64,000 nt of DNA from Hoeflea_A sp963921345 (GCA_963921345.3 OZ001228.1:62001-126000), one strand, 5' to 3'; shown: positions 8,427 through 16,639, numbered from the stretch's first letter. Notes: generated by a model from the sequence alone, not told the origin. A program made the numbers and translations.

Positions 8427-9290
8427 TCAGCTGGCGCGCGACTGCGCTTCGCGGATGGCGCGCGCGACCATGATGCCGGCGACATGGGTGCGGTATTCGG
8501 CCGGGCCGCGGCCGTCGGATGCCGGGGCGGTGATGGCCTTGGCGGCGTCGACCGCGGCTTCGATCGCCGCATCGTCGAGGCTGGTGCCGACCAGCGCGTT
8601 GGAAGCGGCTTCGGCCCAGAGCGGCGTGTCGGCGACGTTGGTGAGGCCGATGGAGGCGCTGGCGCAGGTGCCGCCCGAAACGGTCAGCACGACGCCGGCG
8701 GCCGCGGTCGCATAATCGCCTATCTTGCGCTTCTGTTTCTGATAGCTGGATCCGTGGCCGGCCGGCGGCGCGGCGAAGCGGATGGCGGTCAGCATTTCGG
8801 TTTCGTCTCGGCCGGTGAAGAAGGCGGCCTCATAGAAGTCGCGCGCCTTGACCTCGCGGCTGCCGTTCGGGCCGGTCAGCTCGAAGGAAGCGTCGAGCAG
8901 CTGCATGATGGCCGGCATGTCGTTGCCGGGGTCACCATTGGCAACGTTGCCGCCAATGGTGCCGACATTGCGGATCTGCGGATCGGCGATCTGCAGTGCG
9001 GTCTCGCGAAGGATCGGGCAATGCTGCGCCAGTGCCTCCGAGCCGATGATCTCGGCCTGGGTGACGGCGGCGCCGATTTCGATCTGCGGACCGGAGACAT
9101 CGATGGAAGACAGCCCGTCGATGCCCTGGATGTCGATGAGGTGCTCGGGCACCGCCATGCGCAGCTTCATCATCGGGATCAGGCTGTGGCCGCCGGCGAG
9201 AATGAAGGCGGCGCCGGGATTGTCGGCAAGCAGGCCGACGGCTTCGCCGATCGTCGCCGGCCGGTGATAGTCGAATGAACCGGGTATCAT
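8427..9290 (-). CDS. coxM: CO dehydrogenase medium FAD subunit CoxM
   Basis: 287 residues of the molybdopterin-dehydrogenase FAD-binding family. The first FAD motif is AGGHSLIPMMKLR (about 33-45) and the second is the TIGGNVANGDP segment (about 110-120); a CODH flavoprotein C-terminal domain follows. It accepts electrons from CoxS and delivers them to the respiratory chain. The ATG at 9290 is chosen because GGGAGGAAACAG lies directly upstream; in-frame extension to 9380 would run into the promoter repeats. It is the first gene of the operon. Confidence 0.94.
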   Translation of the reverse strand: MIPGSFDYHRPATIGEAVGLLADNPGAAFILAGGHSLIPMMKLRMAVPEHLIDIQGIDGLSSIDVSGPQIEIGAAVTQAEIIGSEALAQHCPILRETALQIADPQIRNVGTIGGNVANGDPGNDMPAIMQLLDASFELTGPNGSREVKARDFYEAAFFTGRDETEMLTAIRFAAPPAGHGSSYQKQKRKIGDYATAAAGVVLTVSGGTCASASIGLTNVADTPLWAEAASNALVGTSLDDAAIEAAVDAAKAITAPASDGRGPAEYRTHVAGIMVARAIREAQSRAS

Positions 9291-9355
9291 CTGTTTCCTC
9301 CCAGGAAAGCGATGGCCGTAGTCTGGAAGGGCTTGATTGCAAAGGAAATTCGGCC

Positions 9356-9409
9356 TGCACCAATCGGCCGGTTTTTGCACGAACGGTCGTTATCCTGCAC
9401 GAACGGTCG
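9356..9409 (-). promoter_or_regulatory. triple 20-bp-phased direct repeat upstream of coxM (LytTR-type site)
   Basis: On the plus strand, TGCACGAACGGTCG occurs exactly twice, at 9376-9389 and 9396-9409. A weaker third copy, TGCACCAATCGGCC, lies at 9356-9369, so the period is 20 bp throughout. In the cox direction the exact copies read CGACCGTTCGTGCA. The core ACCGTTCGT fits the published LytTR consensus [TA][AC][CA]GTTN[AG][TG]. The array ends 66 bp before the coxM start, with a TTGCAA at 9338-9343 that could be a -35 box. It is probably where an activator of the cox operon binds. Confidence 0.7.
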
Positions 9410-9444
9410 ATGGCGGGCGGCCGGTGAATGCAGCTGCGGCGGAC

Positions 9445-9828
9445 CTAGAAATACCCCTGGTAGGTCAGAAATGCCCCGATGAGCGCCCAGACGGCGCCTC
9501 CGATACGGGTCAGGGCGGCACGTTCCATCATCGCGCCACCGATCGACCGCACAGCGGAAGGCAAGGCTATTCGAGTGGCCCCACCAAGGACCAGTGCCCA
9601 GCCGAAGAGCGTGATCAGGACCGGCCAGTCCGCGATCCAGACATTGTGGCTGTTGACGATCGCCAGGCCGCCGAGCATGGCCAAAACGCCGGAGACGAAG
9701 ATCAGCGCGCGGTCCTTGAGAAAAGCCCGGGTGATCTCGATCAGATCCCGCGGCCTAGTCAGCATCGCGATGGCTGCGACCAGCAGGATCGGGCCGATAA
9801 GCCGGGCGATGAAAACGGACGTTTCCAT
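9445..9828 (-). CDS. small integral membrane protein, unknown function
   Basis: 127 residues with about four hydrophobic helices (for example FIARLIGPILLVAAIAML, ALIFVSGVLAMLGGLAIV, VLITLFGWALVLGGATRI, and the C-terminal GAVWALIGAFLTYQGYF). I do not recognise a functional family. The ATG at 9828 is preceded by GAGGAAACC, a good ribosome site; extension to 9870 adds only a polar leader. It lies upstream of the cox promoter on the same strand and is transcribed toward it, but 150 bases containing the LytTR-like array separate them. A role in CO metabolism is possible but unsupported. Confidence 0.6.
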   Translation of the reverse strand: METSVFIARLIGPILLVAAIAMLTRPRDLIEITRAFLKDRALIFVSGVLAMLGGLAIVNSHNVWIADWPVLITLFGWALVLGGATRIALPSAVRSIGGAMMERAALTRIGGAVWALIGAFLTYQGYF

Positions 9829-9933
9829 GGTTTCCTCGGTTGCATCCTCTTGAGCGCACACCCTAAGCAAAGGGCCCGGTTTCGCAAACTCGGCCCCAGA
9901 TCCTCACATCCCGATAAAGCCGAAGTGAAAAAA

Positions 9934-9948
9934 CGTTTAGTGTAAACG
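9934..9948. promoter_or_regulatory. palindrome CGTTTA-gtg-TAAACG
   Basis: A perfect 6-bp inverted repeat with a 3-base centre lies 58 bases upstream of the FMN glutamate synthase-like gene and 106 bases upstream of the divergent membrane-protein gene. It has the size of a dimeric repressor site. No adjacent regulator gene identifies the binding protein. Confidence 0.4.
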
Positions 9949-10005
9949 GCCGTCTCAATCCCCTTATCCGTCGCCAGGAACAGAGCCGGAATTGGGAGAG
10001 GCATC

Positions 10006-11538
10006 ATGCAGGACATCGGTATTCTGACGCGCGTCACGATGGACGGGCTAGGGTTTCTGTCGACGCTTTTCGTCTTCGTCATCGGCTTGTTCGCGCTAGG
10101 GATCGTCATCATGTTCCTGGTCGATATCCTGCAGACCCGTGATGCCGTGCGACGCAACTTCCCGGTGCTCGGGCGCTTCCGCACCCTGTTCTCGTCGCTC
10201 GGCGAGTTCTTCCGCCAGTATTTCTTCGCCATGGACCGCGAGGAAATGCCGTTCAACCGGGCCGAACGCGAATGGGTCTACAAATCCTCCGCCGGCGAGG
10301 ACAACACGGTGGCCTTCGGGTCGACCCGCAGCCTGTCGCCGGTCGGCACGGTGATCTTCAACAACTGTCCGTTTCCGACGCTCTACGAGGATTCGGTGCC
10401 GGCGCCGCCGATCACCATCGGCGAGGGCTGTGAGCACCCTTACGAGACCCAGTCGATCATCAACATTTCCGGCATGAGCTATGGCGCCCTGTCGCGCCCG
10501 GCCGTGCGCGCCCTGTCGAAGGGGGCGAAACTCGCCAATTGCTGGCTCAACACCGGCGAGGGCGGGCTGTCGCCCTATCACCTGGAAGGCGGCTGCGACC
10601 TGGTCTTCCAGATCGGTACGGCCAAATACGGGGTGCGCGACGAGGCCGGCGAGCTCGACGACGGCAAGCTTGCGGAAGTCGCCGCGCACGAGCAGGTCAA
10701 GATGTTCGAGCTGAAGATGAGCCAGGGCGCCAAGCCGGGCAAGGGCGGCATTCTTCCTGGCGCCAAAGTCACCAAGGAAATCTCCAGGATCCGCGGCATT
10801 CCCGCCGGCGAGGACTCGATTTCGCCAAACGGACATCCGGAAATCTCCAACGTGCCGCAACTGCTCGACATGATCGATCGAGTGCGCCGTGTGACCGGCA
10901 AGCCGACCGGCTTCAAGGCGGTGATCGGCGCCTATGGCTGGCTGGACGGTCTATGCCGCGAGATCAGCGCCCGCGGCGCCGCACATGCGCCGGATTTCAT
11001 CACCATCGATTCGGGCGACGGCGGAACCGGAGCGGCGCCGATGCCGCTGATGGACAATGTCGGCCTGCCGCTGAAGGAAGCGCTGCCCATGGTCGTCGAC
11101 ATTCTGGTGCGGCATGGCCTTCGCGATCGCATCAAGGTGATCGTCTCCGGCAAGCTGGTGACCCCGGCCGATATCGCCTGGGCCTATTGTGCCGGTGCCG
11201 ACGTGGTGGTCACGGCTCGCGGCTTCATGTTCGCGCTCGGCTGCATTCAGGCACTGAAATGCAACAAGAACACCTGCCCGACGGGCATCACCACCCATGA
11301 CCGGCGTCTGCAGCGCGGGCTCAATCCCGCCAACAAGGCGGTGCGGGTGAAAAACTATGTCGAGCGCATCCGCTACGACGTCGGCGTCATCGCGCATTCC
11401 TGCGGTGTCGCCCATCCGCGCGCGCTCAAGCGCTATCACTGCCGCATCGTGCAGGACACCGGCAAGTCGGTTCCGCTCGACGAGCTCTATCCGCCGGTGA
11501 CGGCCGAGCCGGCGGAACGATTGACCGAGCCGGCGTGA
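10006..11538 (+). CDS. membrane-anchored FMN-binding glutamate synthase-like protein
   Basis: 510 residues. A hydrophobic N-terminal segment (about 18-42, FLSTLFVFVIGLFALGIVIMF) precedes a domain like the synthase half of glutamate synthase large subunit (about 125-480). FMN-binding features include ISGMSYGALS, SGDGGTGAAP and VSGKLVTPADIAWAYCAGAD. C413, C419 and C424 (CIQALKCNKNTC) match the 3Fe-4S ligands of GltS. It lacks the amidotransferase domain, so it cannot use glutamine by itself. Family members are annotated as FMN-binding glutamate synthase family proteins and their substrate is mostly unknown. No gltD lies next to it. Confidence 0.85.
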   Translation: MQDIGILTRVTMDGLGFLSTLFVFVIGLFALGIVIMFLVDILQTRDAVRRNFPVLGRFRTLFSSLGEFFRQYFFAMDREEMPFNRAEREWVYKSSAGEDNTVAFGSTRSLSPVGTVIFNNCPFPTLYEDSVPAPPITIGEGCEHPYETQSIINISGMSYGALSRPAVRALSKGAKLANCWLNTGEGGLSPYHLEGGCDLVFQIGTAKYGVRDEAGELDDGKLAEVAAHEQVKMFELKMSQGAKPGKGGILPGAKVTKEISRIRGIPAGEDSISPNGHPEISNVPQLLDMIDRVRRVTGKPTGFKAVIGAYGWLDGLCREISARGAAHAPDFITIDSGDGGTGAAPMPLMDNVGLPLKEALPMVVDILVRHGLRDRIKVIVSGKLVTPADIAWAYCAGADVVVTARGFMFALGCIQALKCNKNTCPTGITTHDRRLQRGLNPANKAVRVKNYVERIRYDVGVIAHSCGVAHPRALKRYHCRIVQDTGKSVPLDELYPPVTAEPAERLTEPA

Positions 11539-11589
11539 CAATGATCAGGTAAAGTGTCGGCGGAATCGCGACTGAAGGGAGAGAGACAA

Positions 11590-12084
11590 ATGTGGCGTTC
11601 GATCGCAATATTCCTGGCCGGTGGCGTCGTCGGGACGGCCTTCGGCATCGCCGTCGGTTTTTTTGCTTTTCCCTACGTCTTTCCGCCGCCGCCGGCGATG
11701 GAAACGCTGTCGGTGGAGGACCGGCAGAACCGGCAGGCCGCCGGCACCTTCATCCATGCCAACCCCGCCGACCCGATCCACTATGGCGAGGGCTCGGTGG
11801 AGGTGTTCGAAAACGTCGTCTTCCTCGGCAGCGACTTCAAGGTCGGACCGGGACCGGCGTTCCACGTCTACCTGGTGCCGAAGGAGACCGTGCGGCAGTC
11901 GTCCGACGTCAAGGGCACGATGTTCGTCGATCTCGGCAAGCTGCGCGCCTTCGAAGGCAGCCAGCGCTACGAAATCCCCGCCGGCGTCGACCTCGAGGAT
12001 TTTCCGAGCGTGGTCATCTGGTGCCGCCAGTTCGGTGTGCTGATTTCGCCGGCCGACCTGAGTTTCGACAACAAAACGTCATAA
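11590..12084 (+). CDS. DM13-domain membrane-anchored protein
   Basis: 164 residues. An uncleaved-looking N-terminal helix (WRSIAIFLAGGVVGTAFGIA) anchors a periplasmic DM13 domain (about 45-160) with the conserved VVIWCRQFGVLI cysteine motif near its end. DM13 domains are predicted to take part in extracytoplasmic redox or electron-transfer reactions. The ATG at 11590 follows GGGAGAGAG. It lies 51 bases after the FMN synthase-like gene on the same strand and may be co-transcribed with it, which would put a membrane redox protein beside a membrane flavoprotein. Confidence 0.8.
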   Translation: MWRSIAIFLAGGVVGTAFGIAVGFFAFPYVFPPPPAMETLSVEDRQNRQAAGTFIHANPADPIHYGEGSVEVFENVVFLGSDFKVGPGPAFHVYLVPKETVRQSSDVKGTMFVDLGKLRAFEGSQRYEIPAGVDLEDFPSVVIWCRQFGVLISPADLSFDNKTS

Positions 12085-12097
12085 ATTCCCCATGCGG

Positions 12098-12117
12098 GGC
12101 CGCGCAAATGCGCGGCC
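12098..12117 (+). terminator. GC-rich stem-loop after the DM13 gene
   Basis: GGCCGCGC-aaat-GCGCGGCC is a perfect 8-bp stem with a 4-base loop, 14 bases after the stop codon of the DM13 gene. No clear T run follows, so intrinsic termination is uncertain. Confidence 0.5.
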
Positions 12118-12224
12118 GGCCGGGTTGCGGCAGCGTTTGATACGAATCCCGGATTTTGGCTTTTTAAATCGGTTGAATCGACCTATGATCGGGTTCGGTG
12201 TCATCTGCATGTGAGGAGTTAGCC

Positions 12225-13379
12225 GTGCATCTAGGGATTTTGACCGGCGGCGGGGACGTTCCCGGCCTGAACGCCGCCATCAAGTCTGTCGTCAACGAAG
12301 CCGACCGGCTGGGCTGGCGGGTCACCGCGTTCCGCCGCGGCTGGGCCGGCCCGGTCAACACCGATGCGTCCGACCCTTCGACGACGCCGGATACGCATTT
12401 CGCGCTGACGCCGCAATTGGTGAGGGCGGTCGACCGCACGGGCGGTACCTTCATCCATACCTCGCGGACCAATCCGTCGCGGATGAATCCGGACGACATC
12501 CCGGACTTCGTCAGCGTCGACCGCCAGCCGGACGCCAACGGCAAGATCGACATCACCAACCATGTGCTGTCGGTGCTCGACAAGCTGGGGATCGACGTGA
12601 TGATCGCTATCGGCGGCGACGACACGCTGTCCTATGCGGCGCGGATCCACACCGAGGGCATGAAGACCATGTGCATCCCCAAGACCATGGACAACGACGT
12701 CTTCGGCACCGATTACTGCATCGGCTTTTCCACCTGTATCACGCGGTCGGTGGAGATGGTCAACCGGCTGAGGACGTCGGCTGGAAGTCATGAACGCTTC
12801 ATGATCGTCGAACTGTTCGGTCGCAATTGCGGTCTGACGGCGCTCGCCAGCGGCTATCTGGCCGATACCGATCGGACGCTGATCGCCGAAGTGCCGTTCG
12901 ACCTCAACCGCCTGGGCGATCTTCTGCTCGAAGACCGCAAGCGCAGCTCGTCCAACTACACCATGTCGGTGGTCTCCGAGGGCGCCAGCGTCATCGGCGA
13001 AGACATCATCGAGGGCGGCGAAGAGGATGCCTACGGCCACAAGAAGCTCGGCGGTATCGGCGAGCGGGTCGGCGCCGGGCTGAAGAAGATCACCGGTGTC
13101 AACGTGATGATCCAGAATCTCGGCTATCTGCTGCGCTCCGGCGCTCCGGACGCAGTGGATCTCACCGTCGGCAAAAATTACGGCACCATGTGCGTGCAGC
13201 TGATCGAAGAGGGCAAGAGCGGCCTGATGGTCGGTATCAAGGATGGCTGCTACGTCACCCAGCCGGCCGATATCAGCACCAAGGGCCTGCACCGGGTCGA
13301 CGTCGACCGGTTCTACGATGTCGACCAGTACCGCCCGAAGATCGCCCGAGTGGAAGGCATCCCGATGTATTTGCGGTAG
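12225..13379 (+). CDS. pfp: 6-phosphofructokinase, probably pyrophosphate-dependent
   Basis: 384 residues of the phosphofructokinase family: GILTGGGDVPGLNAAI is the phosphate-donor loop, GGDDT lies at 130-134 and PKTMDND at 152-158. An Asp after GGD (GGDD rather than GGDG) is the established marker of PPi-dependent enzymes, so this is read as a reversible PPi-PFK converting fructose 6-phosphate and fructose 1,6-bisphosphate. The GTG at 12225 is preferred because GAGGAG sits 6 bases upstream; another in-frame GTG at 12198 lacks one. Confidence 0.85.
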   Translation: MHLGILTGGGDVPGLNAAIKSVVNEADRLGWRVTAFRRGWAGPVNTDASDPSTTPDTHFALTPQLVRAVDRTGGTFIHTSRTNPSRMNPDDIPDFVSVDRQPDANGKIDITNHVLSVLDKLGIDVMIAIGGDDTLSYAARIHTEGMKTMCIPKTMDNDVFGTDYCIGFSTCITRSVEMVNRLRTSAGSHERFMIVELFGRNCGLTALASGYLADTDRTLIAEVPFDLNRLGDLLLEDRKRSSSNYTMSVVSEGASVIGEDIIEGGEEDAYGHKKLGGIGERVGAGLKKITGVNVMIQNLGYLLRSGAPDAVDLTVGKNYGTMCVQLIEEGKSGLMVGIKDGCYVTQPADISTKGLHRVDVDRFYDVDQYRPKIARVEGIPMYLR

Positions 13380-13392
13380 ACGGCGAGGGTCG

Positions 13393-14538
13393 TCAAACGC
13401 CGAGCTGCTGGCGCAGGTCCTTGGCCCGCGCCCGGCTCACCGGGACTTCCAGTTCCGCCGCCTTGCCGACATAGCAGAACAGCTGGTCGCCGACCTTCTT
13501 CAGGCCGTTGATGTGGGCCGGATTGAACAGGTAGCGCCGGTGGGTCTTGAGGAATTTTTGCGCCGGCGGGCTCTTTTCCACCTTGGACAATGACCAGGGG
13601 CAGAACAGCGCATCGTCGTCGGTGCGGATCTTGGTGTAGTGGCCGTCGCTTTCGATCGCCAGGATGCGATCGGTGTTCATGAAACGCACCGTGCCTTCCT
13701 TTTCGTAAGGAATACGGTTCCTGGCGGCCGGTGTCGCCGATCCGGCCCGGCTCAGCGCCAGGCCCTGCGCCTTGGCGGCTTCCGGTTTCCCCGGCGCCGG
13801 TTCGGCTTCCGCGACCGGCTGCGGCGCGACCTCTTCCATCGGCATGGCGAGCAGCAGGAATAGGCCGCAGATGACGAAGGCGCTGAGCGTCACCGAGATC
13901 GCCAATACCTGCGGATCGATTTCCGGAAGCGGCTGGGCGACGAAATCCGCGGCTTCGGCAAACGAAGTGTTGAGCATCGCCACGTAATGCATGGCCGAGA
14001 CCGCCAGCCCGAGCACGACGGCGCCGATGGCGGTGCGCAGGATCGAGCGGTTGGAATAGGCAAGCCACATGGCCAGCGTCGAGGCGGCAATGGAGATGAG
14101 CACCGACGCGGCGATGCCGAACGGATTGTAGCTGACGATGCAGTTGGCCGAGATCGCCGCCATCCCGGTATAGTGCATCGCCGCGATGCCGACACCGGTG
14201 AACGTGCCGGCGGCGAGGATGCGCAAATTGGTGCGTTCGCCGAAATGCAGAAGCAGCAGCCCGCAGCCGGTAATCAGGATGGCGAGCAGCATCGAGCTCA
14301 GCGTCAGCAGCGGATCGTAGGAAACCACGAAGGGCAGGGTGACCGCCAGCATGCCGATGAAGTGCATCGACCAGATGCCGCCGCCGAGCGCCACCGCGGC
14401 TTCGGCGATGCGAACCTTGCGCCGCGCGAATGTCAGGTTGCGCAGGCCGCTCGTCAGCCGCAGGCAGGTGAACGCCGCCATGATGGCGACGAGCACAGAC
14501 GCTCCTACCAGCAAAGGAGAGTAGTGCACCTCTACCAT
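13393..14538 (-). CDS. MHYT-LytTR membrane regulator, CoxC/CoxH type
   Basis: 381 residues. The N-terminal membrane domain (about 1-240) contains the three MHYT-type motifs, SMHFIGM, AMHYTGM and AMHYVAM, thought to bind a metal and sense a gas such as O2, CO or NO. A Pro/Ala-rich linker leads to a C-terminal LytTR DNA-binding domain (about 280-380, RILAIESDGHYTKIRTDDD ... KTHRRYLFNPAHINGLKK). The same MHYT-LytTR layout defines CoxC and CoxH of the Oligotropha cox cluster. It lies on the same strand as the cox operon, 4.1 kb upstream of coxM, whose promoter carries LytTR-like repeats. It is therefore the best local candidate to control cox expression (inference). Confidence 0.85.
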   Translation of the reverse strand: MVEVHYSPLLVGASVLVAIMAAFTCLRLTSGLRNLTFARRKVRIAEAAVALGGGIWSMHFIGMLAVTLPFVVSYDPLLTLSSMLLAILITGCGLLLLHFGERTNLRILAAGTFTGVGIAAMHYTGMAAISANCIVSYNPFGIAASVLISIAASTLAMWLAYSNRSILRTAIGAVVLGLAVSAMHYVAMLNTSFAEAADFVAQPLPEIDPQVLAISVTLSAFVICGLFLLLAMPMEEVAPQPVAEAEPAPGKPEAAKAQGLALSRAGSATPAARNRIPYEKEGTVRFMNTDRILAIESDGHYTKIRTDDDALFCPWSLSKVEKSPPAQKFLKTHRRYLFNPAHINGLKKVGDQLFCYVGKAAELEVPVSRARAKDLRQQLGV

Positions 14539-14727
14539 TGCAAGATCCGCATTCCTCCCTGTTGGGGTTCCTTCCGGCGCGTGCCTTTGGAATCCCTCTA
14601 AACCGGCAAATTACCAACAAGCACGGCGGCAGGGCAATATGCCAGCGCGGTGGGCCCGCGATGCCGGGCTTCATACGCCGTGCCCCGGTCCATGATATAT
14701 GGTGTCGAAAGAGCGGAGGACGACGGC

Positions 14728-15987
14728 ATGACCAACATCTCCACACTTTACGACGAATTGCTGCCGGCGGCTGTGGATGCGGAGACCGTCGAGGGCAGAT
14801 ATCCGGCGATGATCGCCCTGGCGCGAGAGATTCTCGGGGTCTACGCCAATTGCTATTCGCTTTTGGAAATCTGGCCGCCCGGCTTTCGCACATACAATCT
14901 GATCATCCCGAATTTCACCAATGTGCCGTTCAGTCTTTTTGGCCTCGGCCCGCCCAAGGACCTGCTCGGCCTGGCCATGTACGAGGCCAGCAAAACGGCA
15001 GGATGCGCCTATTGCACGGCCCATTCCTGCACATTCGCGCTGCGCCGCGGCGCCCGGCCCGAAGACATCGCCGGCGAGCGATCCGAGCGAACGAAGGCGG
15101 TTGCGACATTCGCCGAAGGCTTGTCGCGAATTCCCGCGGACCTGCCCGGGCAGGACATGGATCACCTGCTTCGGTTTGTCAGCGACAAGGATGCCGAATG
15201 GCTGGCGCTCGGCGTCGCGATGATGGGGTTCCTCAACAAGTTCATGGATGCCGCCGGGATCGCACTCGAAGGCGGGATCGTGTCCGATGTCAGCGGCCTG
15301 CTGTCGACAGCGGACTGGAAGCCAGGCAAACACTGGACCGAACCGAGCCTGGCCGCCGGCGGCCTGCCGCCGGTGGACAATCTGGGAACCTATTTGCGGA
15401 TCCTTCGCAAGGCGCCCGCCGCGATCCGGCAGGAAGCCGGTTGGACAAGAGGCGTTCCCGCCACAGGGTCCGAGGCGGGCCGCTACCTGCTGGCTCAGGT
15501 CGGATACGATTTTCCGGTTCTGGCGAAATTGACGCACAAGCGCGCCATCCGCACCACGGCAACCATTCTGCGAGACAATCTCGACGCCGATCTCAGCACG
15601 ACCGGACTCGCCGTCAAACCGTTCGCGGCTTTCGTCTACGCCGCCATCGTCGCCGACGCGGCACTGCAGCGGGCGGCGCGCGATCTGGCCAAGCGTCACT
15701 CCGGCGACGCGGGAGATTTCGAGGCCCTGGCCGAATTCGCCATGCTGTCCGGCTCGGCTGAAGCGAGGCTGGACTTCCTTCGCAATCGGATGTCCCTGTC
15801 ATCCGCTCAGGCATGCTGTCTGCTGCTGACCCATGAAGCGGCCCCGTCTCCTGCGACTTTGCAGCCCGACGTCGTCGCGACAGTCACCGAAACGCTTTCG
15901 CCGGAGCAAGTTGTCGAGACGCTGGTCTGGGTCTCCGTGCTGCAGCTCTTGCACCGACTGAATGTCTTTTGTTTCAGAGACGGATGA
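14728..15987 (+). CDS. AhpD-like (carboxymuconolactone decarboxylase-related) protein
   Basis: 419 residues, much longer than a single AhpD domain. The first half has the redox-active CxxC with following His, CAYCTAHS (C93, C96), after a helical segment typical of the CMD/AhpD fold. The second half is helical (LAQVGYDFPVLAKLTHKRAI) and lacks a CxxC. Family members are peroxidase-associated thiol reductases or decarboxylase-like proteins; the substrate here is unknown. The start at 14728 has GGAGGA about 7 bases upstream. No cofactor or reductase gene lies next to it. Confidence 0.65.
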   Translation: MTNISTLYDELLPAAVDAETVEGRYPAMIALAREILGVYANCYSLLEIWPPGFRTYNLIIPNFTNVPFSLFGLGPPKDLLGLAMYEASKTAGCAYCTAHSCTFALRRGARPEDIAGERSERTKAVATFAEGLSRIPADLPGQDMDHLLRFVSDKDAEWLALGVAMMGFLNKFMDAAGIALEGGIVSDVSGLLSTADWKPGKHWTEPSLAAGGLPPVDNLGTYLRILRKAPAAIRQEAGWTRGVPATGSEAGRYLLAQVGYDFPVLAKLTHKRAIRTTATILRDNLDADLSTTGLAVKPFAAFVYAAIVADAALQRAARDLAKRHSGDAGDFEALAEFAMLSGSAEARLDFLRNRMSLSSAQACCLLLTHEAAPSPATLQPDVVATVTETLSPEQVVETLVWVSVLQLLHRLNVFCFRDG

Positions 15988-16009
15988 GCTCGATCTGTTG
16001 ACGCAGGTT

Positions 16010-16543
16010 TCAATCCCCGGCCTGCAGCCCCTCCAGGTTCGTCAGGAACCGGCTTAGCATGTCGCACAGGGTTTCGATTTCTTCAGGCGAGAAGCCGTCG
16101 AAGAGCTTGCGCTGGCGTTCTAAAGCCTCGGACAACACCCGTTCGTGCAATGCATGTCCGGCTTCGGTGAGCCGCCAGCCGCGGCTGCGGCCATTCGCAT
16201 GCAGTTCGCCCTGTGACACCAGCTGCTTCTCCAGCAGACGATGCAGGCAGCGGCTGACGGCGCCCTTGTCGATACCGGTGATGTCGGACGAGCGCGTGAC
16301 GGTCGCGCCCGGCTCGCGGGTCAGCATCACCAGCATGCGCCAGTCCATGGCGCCGATGCCGAAGCGTTCCAGATAGACCTTTGCCGCAGCGCGGGTGAAG
16401 CGGTTGGCGGCAAAGGTCAGCAGGACCGTGGGCGAGCGGGAGAAGCTCAGCGTCTTGCGCACGACCGCTTCGTCCTCCACCGAAACGAGGAACAACTCGT
16501 CGGGCAGGTCCCGGGGCGTTTCCTGGATGGCTTCGTCACTCAT
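16010..16543 (-). CDS. MarR-family regulator divergent from a P450
   Basis: 177 residues with a MarR winged helix (about 65-150: GAMDWRMLVMLTREPGATVT, then ITGIDKGAVSRCLHRLLEKQ as recognition helix, and wing NGRSRGWRLTEAG). The ATG at 16543 is preceded by GAGGGACC; extension to 16639 would run through the operator. The gene is divergent from the P450-ferredoxin pair and a perfect 37-bp inverted repeat lies between them. It likely represses both directions and responds to a small aromatic or hydrophobic ligand, as is usual in the family. Confidence 0.85.
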   Translation of the reverse strand: MSDEAIQETPRDLPDELFLVSVEDEAVVRKTLSFSRSPTVLLTFAANRFTRAAAKVYLERFGIGAMDWRMLVMLTREPGATVTRSSDITGIDKGAVSRCLHRLLEKQLVSQGELHANGRSRGWRLTEAGHALHERVLSEALERQRKLFDGFSPEEIETLCDMLSRFLTNLEGLQAGD

Positions 16544-16602
16544 GTTCGGTCCCTCATGACGTAGAACTAGCGTGCGGATTATCCGCTGGCAAACGATCGG
16601 AT

Positions 16603-16639
16603 ATGTTGTCATGTCAATATTATGTTGACATGACAACAT
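16603..16639. promoter_or_regulatory. MarR operator, 15-bp perfect inverted repeat
   Basis: ATGTTGTCATGTCAA (16603-16617) and its exact complement TTGACATGACAACAT (16625-16639) flank a 7-base AT-rich spacer. Each arm is itself a near-palindrome (TTGTCATGTCAA), so two MarR dimers could bind side by side. The spacer carries TATTAT, a possible -10 element, which would place the regulator over the promoter. Confidence 0.75.

Noticed and set aside
9376..9409. Repeats at the cox promoter as a small CRISPR or mobile element
   Set aside because: Only two exact copies and one degenerate copy are present, with 6-base gaps, and no cas gene or transposase is nearby. The phasing and position fit a regulator site better.
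12225..13379. Phosphofructokinase as the ATP-dependent enzyme
   Set aside because: The GGDD signature carries the Asp that blocks ATP use; ATP enzymes have GGDG. PPi dependence is better supported.
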